A DNA stretch of 64,000 nt from Neofusicoccum parvum (taxonomy: Eukaryota > Ascomycota > Dothideomycetes > Botryosphaeriales > Botryosphaeriaceae). The stretch spans positions 1,364,001-1,428,000 of the forward strand of contig CP087216.1 in NCBI GenBank assembly GCA_020912385.1, read 5' to 3'. The notes below the pieces were generated by a model. It made no database searches. It was given only the letters and a program-made list of their open reading frames with translations, and had not been told where the DNA came from. Below, piece after piece: positions 56,402 through 64,000 of the stretch; position 1 is the first letter of the stretch, and every line of letters starts with the position of its first letter. A program made the position numbers and the translations under genes.

Positions 56402-57317
56402 GTGCACCATTCGGAGGCATGTCTCGGGGCTTGTTGAGGTAGCTAACTGGCGCACGTGGGCGGCACAGATGGACGAACGGTGGTTGATATGGCACAATAT
56501 GACCGCCTTTGTCTTAGTCTCCCAGATGACCCGGTTAGGCATGCCACAGTGCCCCAGGCACCTGGTCACTGAACCCGTGGGTGCAGAAGACGTTATCTGA
56601 CTGTGGCGCATGGGGGAGGGGTGTCACAGCGGTGCACGGCGTTTCTTTTGGGAGAGGCCCCATGCAGGTGGACGCTCACTGCCAGGGCCCTCGTGCCTGC
56701 GCAGCAGGATCCGGACCGCTAGCGGCGCGGGCAGAGCGTTGAATGGAGCAGGCGACTTTGTTTGAACGTGTAAGGAAGGCAGTTTCACTGCACCCTCTGA
56801 AGCAGCAGCCGTAGGCGACCCTGGTCAAACATGCGTCGGAGAAACAGCTATTGGCTGGCGCCGAATCAAACCATCTGCCGGCGTGTGTTCAAGATACGAA
56901 GCGTGCGCGGACGCTGGCTAGTGCCCGGGGGCTGAGGGCTGATGGTGGGCGAGCCCGCAGCTGAGCGGCGCAGCCAGGCCAGCAGGGCTCATGACGACAG
57001 GCTCGTGGTGCGTGTGATCGATTTGTCCCTGGCGCGTCTGCACGGCGGGAAGGCGGCACCCCTGTCAGGCGCAGGGTTTGGGGAGTGGCGCTGGCGCTAA
57101 AAGATTCGCGACGGCTGCGCAGAACATCTCAAACTCGCGCCAAACCCTTCGCACGCCGCTCCAGCGCTCTCGCCGTGCCGCAGAACCTCCTCGCCGCCTC
57201 TGCCTGAGACTTGCCCGCGCGACTCGAGAAGCAGGCCGCCCGCCGCACCCCCAGCATCGAAGCACCGCCGCGGATACGCGCTTTGTTTACCGTTTCCTCG
57301 TCACTGCCTGGCCCGGC
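56402..57317. other. Intergenic region between Erv2 and LYAR-type genes
   Basis: 0.9 kb with the 3' UTR of the Erv2 gene and the promoter of the zinc-finger gene; nothing else supported. Confidence 0.55.
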
Positions 57318-58905
57318 ATGGTCTCATTTTCCTGCGAGGTACCGCCAACACCCATGGGCCGCATCCGCGCGCTTTCTCGGTGCCCGTCGCTGACAGACGC
57401 GCGTCTTGTGTAGGGCTGTGGGGATGTCCTCACCAAGAAGAAGCTCGATGGCCATCGCAACCAGTGCTGGGGCGCCTCCTTCACTTGCATCGACTGCATG
57501 ACGCATTTTCAAGGAACGTCTTACCGATCGCATACCGTACGTCCCCTATTTCCGAAACCCTCCCTTGCAGCTAGCTCGGACTATGTTGGCAGCTCTGCAT
57601 GCTTCGTCGCCGCCAGCTGCAACTACAACAACACCCGACTACGCCGAGAATACATCTCCCCACCGCACAATGCTGACTGTTTACGCCGGGCAGAGCTGCA
57701 TCAGTGAAGCGCAGAAATACCAGGGAAAGCTCTACAAGGAGAAGAAGCCAAAGGGGCAGCAGCAGTCGAGCAATTCGCAAGCTTTGGTTCCGCGCAATGC
57801 CACCGTCGAGGATGCCCCGGACGCAGAGTCCGGCGCCGTCGCCATCGTTGATGCCCCGCCCAAGGCCCCGAGCCCGCCGCCTGCCCTCAATGTCTTTGAC
57901 TTCCTGGTCGCCGAAGAGACTCCAAACGCTTCCAAGGTAGCATTGGCGCCCGTGGACGATTCCCGCATGATCGAAGACGGCCAGGATTATTCCCACAACA
58001 TGCCAGGCGCGTTCAACGACGCTGATGACCATGAGTATCAGGAGAATGGATTTGCTTACGGTACCGCCCCTGTAAAGCCCTCGATGGAGCGCTACGATAC
58101 GTGGACAGCCAAACCCGGTCAGGAGGACCCCTATACGCCTGCTCCCAAGCGTGAGCGCGGCGGCAAAGACAAGGAACAAAGCACCGGGAAGAAATCAGAC
58201 AAGAAGCGCAAGCGTCAGACACTGGATGAACTGGATTTGTCCGCCGCGAAGGCACAGCAGGAGCAGGATGCGACTATGACGGATGCGCCGCCGATGCTGC
58301 ATACTGGACTCACCGGAGGCCTCAACAAAATGCTCACGCACCCTGAGTTCCCGCCTAGTCCTGACTATTCCGGAGACGCTGGAGACAATTCGCCGTCGAG
58401 TCCGATCAAGAGGAAGAAGCATTCCAAGGCCGAAAAGGAGAGGGGACGGGACCGGGAGTCTACTTCGCGCAAGGTGTCGGATTCAACCGAGCAGAGCCGG
58501 AAATCCAAGCGCGAGAAAGACTCGGAGCGGGAACGTAGACGTCCTCGCGAGCTTGTGAGGGTCAGACGCCGCCGCACTTCCTCATCTTCTCCTGAACGAG
58601 AGCGTCGCAAGAGCAAGCCTTTGAAGGCCATTGAGTACCACCCTGAAGGCAAACCCAGTGGCGATGATAACGCCCTCGTCTTACACAAGCAACCACGGGC
58701 CGATCTTTTCCTCTCCTACGTCAACAAAGGACCAGACTCGGAACGCGGCCTCAGCCTCAACAAGGCATTGAAGAGGTATCATCGTGACAGGCACGAGAGG
58801 TGGGATCATGGTCTGAGCAGGCAGGAGGAGGAGAAGGAGCTGTGGAAGTCGATCCGGCTGAGGAGGAATGACAGGGGTGAGATTGTGCTTTTCACGGAGT
58901 CTTGA
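57318..58905 (+). CDS. LYAR-type C2HC zinc-finger protein, 451 aa
   Basis: Exons 57318-57338 (21 nt), 57414-57536 and 57694-58905; all junctions are phase 0. The N-terminus MVSFSCEGCGDVLTKKK has the two LYAR fingers: C6, C9, H21, C25 and C32, C35, H47, C50. The second finger is cut by intron 2, between T48 and S49. EAQKYQGKLYKEKKPK follows the fingers as in relatives. The rest is disordered and highly charged, with KKSDKKRKRQ and RERDRESTSRK basic runs, and a C-terminal block (LNKALKRYHRDRHERW and KELWKSIRLRRNDRGEIVLF) that looks conserved. LYAR proteins are nucleolar and act in ribosome biogenesis or rDNA-linked regulation; function here is by analogy. Confidence 0.9.
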
Positions 58906-60978
58906 TTTTCTCTTCTTGCTGGTCTTAGCTTTATACGGTTTTAACGCTTTGTATGATCTTATGCCGGAACTTGCACAATGCGGGGGTTCCTATTTCTGGC
59001 CGGGCACTGCTTATTTCAACTCCTTTTCCTTAGCTCCTATTAGTTCATGGACACGGGATTCTACGAGTGAAAGGGAGACTTATGTAATGTCTGATGAGAT
59101 CCTCCTAGATGAGTCTGCGCCGGCCCATTGGTCCCACCAAGCGGGAAACTCAGCGGCCAAGCTCATGCTATTGACTTGGCTTTGGCCAGACGTTTGACCC
59201 TACACGCTTCGGCAAGAGTACGATGCTTTCATACATTATCCGAGGGCACGTCCTACGCAGCGTCCGTGATCGCCTCCAGGGGCTGGCAGCGAAGCGAGGA
59301 ACATGCCGGGCGGGAAGCAGGCAAAGTTTTTCTGAAAGCGACCTCCATGGCTGCAATGGGACTGCCGGCCGTGAGCGTCGTGGCAGGATGTGGCACATTC
59401 CACAGGTCGCGTTGAGAGAGGCCGCGTGCCACCGCGTCAGCTCCCGCGCCCGGCATGCCCATCATCCCGCCAACGCTTTCCGCTCGGCAGTAACCCGGCC
59501 AGCTGGCATCAGGTCTAACCGGTTAGAGCAGGAAAGCCATGGCCGGAGCTGGCGGCTGTCGAGCCCCGTGCGGAGCGGCAGGACGTCGGCAGCGGCTGTG
59601 AGTGGCCACGCCGGAGCTGGACCGCGCGCTGAAACAGCAGATAGAGAGGAAAAGGACGCGAAGGCGGACCGGGAAGGCGACGGAGTGCGCTCTCTGCCAT
59701 CTGGGTCCGCGTCGCCGGTGCTGACGACTCGTCGTGTGAGTCTGGCGGTGCGCTCTCCACGAGCGCCCCTTCTCCCGCCAGTGCGCTTCGCTCCCTTGAA
59801 CTGATCAGAGATCGCCCCAGCGACGGCCCACTGCTGGCTCCATCGTTGCCCGTCCCTCGCGCGGCGCTGCAAATATTGCCCGAAGTTTTGCACGCGAAGC
59901 GCGAGGGGCCCGGCGCCGGGTTTAATGCAAAGGGCGCATCCAGCCCGACGGCAGGGACCGCTCGCCGCTTGGGCGGCGGAGGGGTGAGGCACGCAGCGTT
60001 GCACCCTGGCAGCAGCCATTGGGCGTGTCAATCTATCTGCTGGAGAGGGTTTTGGTTTTGCAAATTGAGGGAGCGATATGCTCCCCTGCAACCGCCGACG
60101 CGGCCGCACGTGAGGGGCGCCGATTAGATTGTGGGCGGTCGTTGATTTTGCCTGTTTACGGCCACCCATTGGCCCAACGGTGCGCTCTCTGCTGCTTAGC
60201 TGATAGTCGAGCCGAGCCGAGGGCCTCGTAAAATACCGCCGATAATGCGCGCCGCACGATGACGCCCCAGCCCTGTCTGCGCCGTGATGTGTCTGAGACG
60301 AGGCAAAGCGGACAAGCGCTTCCCGCAGAGCCGGCCTCCATCAACGAGTCGTTCGAAGGGAGCCAGCACGGACACCGCCTCCTGGGTGCTGCAGAAAGGA
60401 CCGCTCGAGGTCGCAGCTGTGGCAATGGCAGCGCAGCGCTTCGCCGCTGGCCGTTGGCTTGCGGCAGAGACGGCAGGCCCACTGGCGGGCATAGCGCGCG
60501 CTCGTCCTCCACGAACCCATGCCGGCTGCCCACCCGCCGTCGCCGCTTGCCTGGTTCGCAGCTCGCTTTTCTCTAGCTATCGTGCACGCCGCTCGATCGC
60601 GCGCGCCATGGCCTCCCGCTAGCTCTTTCTGTCCTGTGATACTCTCTTGTTTGCTCCCGCCGTCCCCGGGGAGATTGAACTTGCCCGAAACTCATTTAAA
60701 CAGGCCACCCCAGCGCCCGTCAACACTCTTCTGCTCTTCTCTCCACCCGCCCACGCGCTCTCCCGACCGTCCGCCAGCCACCGCTGCTGCTTCGCGCGCC
60801 TCTCCATCTTCAATCGCAGGTGCGACATTCCTGCCCCAACCCCGTCGTCATCCACCTGCGCCACCTTTGCTCGCTAGCTGCTAACCTCTCGCGCCAAGCA
60901 CAGACATCGTTACCCGCCCGCTGCTACATATTCTCTCAGCACCGCTCTCGTCGTCCAGACAAACACCCGCCTGCGACA
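58906..60978. other. Intergenic region upstream of the cell-wall protein gene
   Basis: 2.1 kb on the plus-strand side of two tandem genes. GC-rich, with chance open frames on both strands (for example 235 codons, 59462-60169 minus, Arg/Ala/Ser-rich) that have no domain. The last 300 bases before 60979 are C/T-rich (CTTCTGCTCTTCTCTCC), typical of a strongly expressed fungal promoter and 5' UTR. Confidence 0.5.
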
Positions 60979-61690
60979 ATGCGCTTCACCACCTTCTCCG
61001 TCGTCGCCGTCTCGGCCTTCTCCGGCTTCGCCGCTGCCCAGAGCTCCACCACGAGCTCCGCCGCTGCTGCTGAGACGACCGTCTCCGACCCCAGCAGCGT
61101 CGACTCTGCCCTGCGCAGCACCTGGTGCCGTGCCCAGCAGCAGTCCTGCCCGACTCTGTGCGGTGGCGACACCGCCAACAACACCTGCTCATCTGTGAGT
61201 TTCAATTGCCCACTGCGCCGCGTGCGCGTCCCACGCGCTGGCCCAGGACCTCAAACTGCCGATCGCGAGCTGGGATTGCTGACCGCATCTTCTCACCGAA
61301 CAGACCACCCTCGAGTACAACTGCACCTGCACTAGCGGCCAGGCCCTGAACATCTCGGATTTCTCGCAGACTCTGCCGTCGCTTGAGTGCGAGTACGCCG
61401 TCGCTCAGTGTGTCGCGGACCACCCCGACGACGCCGTCGGCCAGGCCACCTGCCAGTCGGTCACTTGCGGAAAGAAGAACGTCACTTCCCAGGCCAGTGC
61501 ATCGACCAGCGCCGCGTCGTCGGCCACCGCTTCTTCGACTGGCTCCTCTGGCAGCAGCAGTGCCTCTGCCACTGGTGCCTCTGCCGCCGCGACGACTTCC
61601 GCCTCCAGCGCCGCCATCGCCTTCGCCAAGACGTACGGCTCTGGCGCGCTGGTTGCCGGTTTCCTGGCGGTCTTCGGCTTTGCTCTGTAG
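60979..61690 (+). CDS. Predicted GPI-anchored cell-wall protein, DUF7707-type, 200 aa
   Basis: Exons 60979-61194 and 61304-61690, intron 109 nt, both at phase 0. A signal peptide spans residues 1-20 (MRFTTFSVVAVSAFSGFAAA, cleaved before QSS). The core has eleven cysteines in WCRAQQQSCPTLCGG, TCSS, YNCTCTSGQ, LECEYAVAQC and ATCQSVTC. This spacing is that of the DUF7707 family, not CFEM. A Ser/Ala/Thr-rich stem follows, then a hydrophobic tail (GALVAGFLAVFGFAL) ending the protein, the layout of a GPI anchor signal. It should sit at the plasma membrane or be linked to the wall. Role unknown. Confidence 0.9.
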
Positions 61691-62433
61691 ATGGATGGCG
61701 CGTGGTTAGGCGGGGCTGGGTCATCTTGCGGTGGGATCTGATGGCGGAGGAAGGGTCCGTGGTTTTCTTTTAAATTCCCAATGCTTGTTTGGAGCAACGA
61801 GTGTTATTACACGTAGGTAATGAGATACGGAGCGCATTGATTGCTTAAAGCGTGTTTAGCATACTCCAATTGACGGTGTTCTTGGTTGCATTGCGATGAA
61901 GCTCCCTCGACGTTGAAGAGCGTGTTGTGTTGTGTCACGCGCGTGCGACCGTGGTTACTGCGGCAGCCCGTCGCCGGGTGCGGCTTGAGCTGGTGGTAGC
62001 CAAGCAGCAACCGGTCGCTCGTCGCCGATCGCCGGTGCCCAACGTTCCTCCACCAGCGCAGGGCGAAGCTTCGTCCGCATTTGGTTTATCGCGGAGGACG
62101 CTGATCGCGAGCTCTCCCCTCGCCGAAGCTGCAGCGGCCGACGCGGATCCCCCAGTCAGGCGGGCTTGGAGCGACAGCTCCCCTTGCATGCGTGGATCCG
62201 TCGACCCTCACCGCCGCGTCGGACGAAAGCCCGTTCACGTGCGGGTCGCGCAGCGCCCTCACGGCCGAAAAAATTGCCTGTGACCTATCGATAAGAGTTC
62301 CCTGCTCACAACCCTGTGCCCGCGCAACGTCACTTCCTGTTCAACCGTTTCCAGGTGCCCGTCTTCAACGGATTTAGCATCCCAGTCCCGCGCCCAGAGC
62401 ACACGACGCGCTCACCTGCTCCCCGCGGCGTTA
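61691..62433. other. Intergenic region, promoter of the glycerol-3-phosphate dehydrogenase gene
   Basis: 0.74 kb between two tandem plus-strand genes; no supported gene. The first part is the 3' UTR of the cell-wall protein gene. Confidence 0.55.
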
Positions 62434-64000
62434 ATGTTCAGGACCCTCCGACTACTCTCTGCTCCTGCTTCGCGAGTCCTGACAGCGCACACGACCAGGT
62501 CTTCCTCGGCTTTCGCAGGCTCGGCTGTCGCCAAACATCGCCTCCATTCCCTTACCGCGCACCTCTCGGCCTCGGCATCTGCAGCTGCAGCTCCTGCACT
62601 CAACAAGAACCTCACCCCGCGAGCAACCATGGCGACCCTGGGCAGCGCGTCGAAGAAGCACAAGGTGACGATCGTGGGATCGGGCAACTGGTGGGGCACA
62701 TTGGTCCCTCTAGAGTAGTGCAGAGCAGACGTAGAAAGGGCTGACACTGGAAATTTTTCGTTTCTGCACCACAGGGGCACCACCATGGCCAAGATCGTCG
62801 CCGAGAACGTCAAGGCGCACCCGACGCTGTTCGAGGAGCAGGTTCAGATGTGGGTCTACGAGGAGGAGGTGGTTGTGGACAAGAAGTCACGGCACTACGA
62901 CGCCGGCAACCCGCTGTGCCAGGGCACCCAGAAGCTGTCCAAGGTGATCAACGAGCTGCACGAGAACGTGAAGTACCTGCCCAACATCACCCTGCCGCCC
63001 AACGTCATTGCGAATCCCTCGCTGGACGATGCCGCCCGCGACAGCACCCTCCTGGTCTTTGTCATTCCGCACCAGTTCATCGCGCGCATCTGCGACCGCC
63101 TGAAGGGTAAGATCCTCCCCTTCGCGCGCGGCATCAGCTGCACGAAGGGTGTGGATGTGTCGGACAAGGGCATCCAGCTCTTCTCCGAGTCCATCGGCCA
63201 GCGTCTGGGCATCTACTGCGGCGCGCTTTCTGGCGCCAACATCGCAACCGAAATCGCGCAGGAGAAGTACTCAGAGACGACCGTTGCCTACGACCCGCCG
63301 CCGATCGACTCGAGGCAGCCCTCGCCTACGCCTTCCCCGTCGGAGTCCACGACCGACCTCGTCTCTCCGAACAGCAAGTCTTCCAGCGAGCACTCTGTGG
63401 TGCTGCATCCCCTTCCTATTGACTACCCGCCTCTCAGCCACGAGAATGTCAAGAAGCTCTTCCACCGGCCCTATTTCCATGTGCGCATGGTCTCTGACGT
63501 CGCGGGCGTGTCTCTTGGCGGCGCGTTGAAGAACGTGGTTGCGCTGGCGGCTGGTTTCGTGGACGGTCTGGGTTGGGGCGACAATGCGAAGGCGGCTGTC
63601 ATGCGCGTAGGTTTGCTCGAAATGGTCAGGTTCGGCACCAAGTTCTTCTCGTCGAGCTGCCGGCCGCAGACCTTCACCGAGGAGAGCTGCGGTATGGCCG
63701 ACGTGGTGACTAGTTGCATGGGTGGCCGTAACTTCCGCTGCGCGAAGATCGCTATCGAGCGCGGGATGAGCGTCGAGGACGTCGAGAAGACGGAGCTGAA
63801 CGGCCAGAAGCTTCAGGGTACGAGCACGGCGTATGAGGTGCACTCGTTCCTCAAGAGTCAGGGCATGGTGGATGAGTTCCCTCTGATGACGGCGGTGTAC
63901 AGTAAGTACCTATTCTCTGCTCCTCTTCCCTATCTCCAAGCTTCTACAGTGGCGGTGGACTTACATGGCGGTACAGACATCCTGGAGGGCAACACGAAGG
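62434..64000 (+). CDS. NAD-dependent glycerol-3-phosphate dehydrogenase, 3' end outside the window
   Basis: Exons 62434-62690, 62775-63901 and 63977 onward, phases consistent; about 469 residues are visible. Residues 1-65 ([20 protein letters not shown]) are Arg/Ser/Ala-rich without acidic residues, a mitochondrial presequence. A second in-frame ATG at 62629 (Met66, [17 protein letters not shown]) would make a cytosolic form. The NAD motif GSGNWG is at 82-87, and the core continues [44 protein letters not shown], and [17 protein letters not shown] around the catalytic lysine. A Ser/Pro-rich insert ([15 protein letters not shown]) interrupts the core near residue 245. The enzyme reduces dihydroxyacetone phosphate to glycerol 3-phosphate for glycerol, osmotic and lipid metabolism. 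Confidence 0.94.

Overview
The window is a piece of a filamentous ascomycete nuclear genome (Pezizomycotina; I would guess Dothideomycetes). The reasons are protein-coding genes with one to five short introns (mostly 50-75 nt, GT..AG, often with a CTGAC-like branch site), GC-rich codons, and several fungus-specific families: an ascomycete laccase ending in the DSGL plug, a GPI-anchored DUF7707-type protein, DUF6536, DHA1/DHA2 drug transporters and a PTR2 peptide transporter. No bacterial, viral, CRISPR, rRNA or convincing tRNA features were seen. All exon borders were worked out by hand from splice signals and reading phase.

Layout. 0-27 kb is conserved 'core' sequence: a MARVEL-type membrane protein cut by the window edge, a three-finger C2H2 transcription factor with about 4.8 kb of gene-free DNA between it and the next gene upstream, a germinal-centre (Ste20/Nak1-Kic1-like) kinase, a conserved 886-aa protein of unknown role, an F-box protein and a Bem3-like PX-PH-RhoGAP. 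The kinase and the RhoGAP both belong to cell-polarity signalling. 28-42 kb holds a 73-aa single-span membrane protein, a DHA1 transporter, a PTR2 peptide transporter, a protein with a STAND-type fungal N-terminal domain, a retroelement scrap with zinc knuckles, and a short-chain dehydrogenase.

42-50 kb is accessory in character: a laccase without an obvious signal peptide, then an AT-richer stretch (47-50 kb) with a frameshifted orphan gene, a 14-bp minisatellite ending in a hairpin, and a decayed DUF6536 gene. 50-64 kb returns to ordinary genes: a DHA2 transporter, a branched-chain aminotransferase that shares a short divergent promoter with an Erv2-type ER sulfhydryl oxidase, a LYAR-type zinc-finger protein, a GPI-anchored cell-wall protein, and an NAD-dependent glycerol-3-phosphate dehydrogenase that runs off the right edge and looks built for dual targeting.

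I did not find a convincing new multi-gene system. The most interesting items are the decayed 47-50 kb island, the laccase N-terminus, the two start codons of the glycerol-3-phosphate dehydrogenase, and the in-phase stop-free intron of the dehydrogenase at 41 kb.
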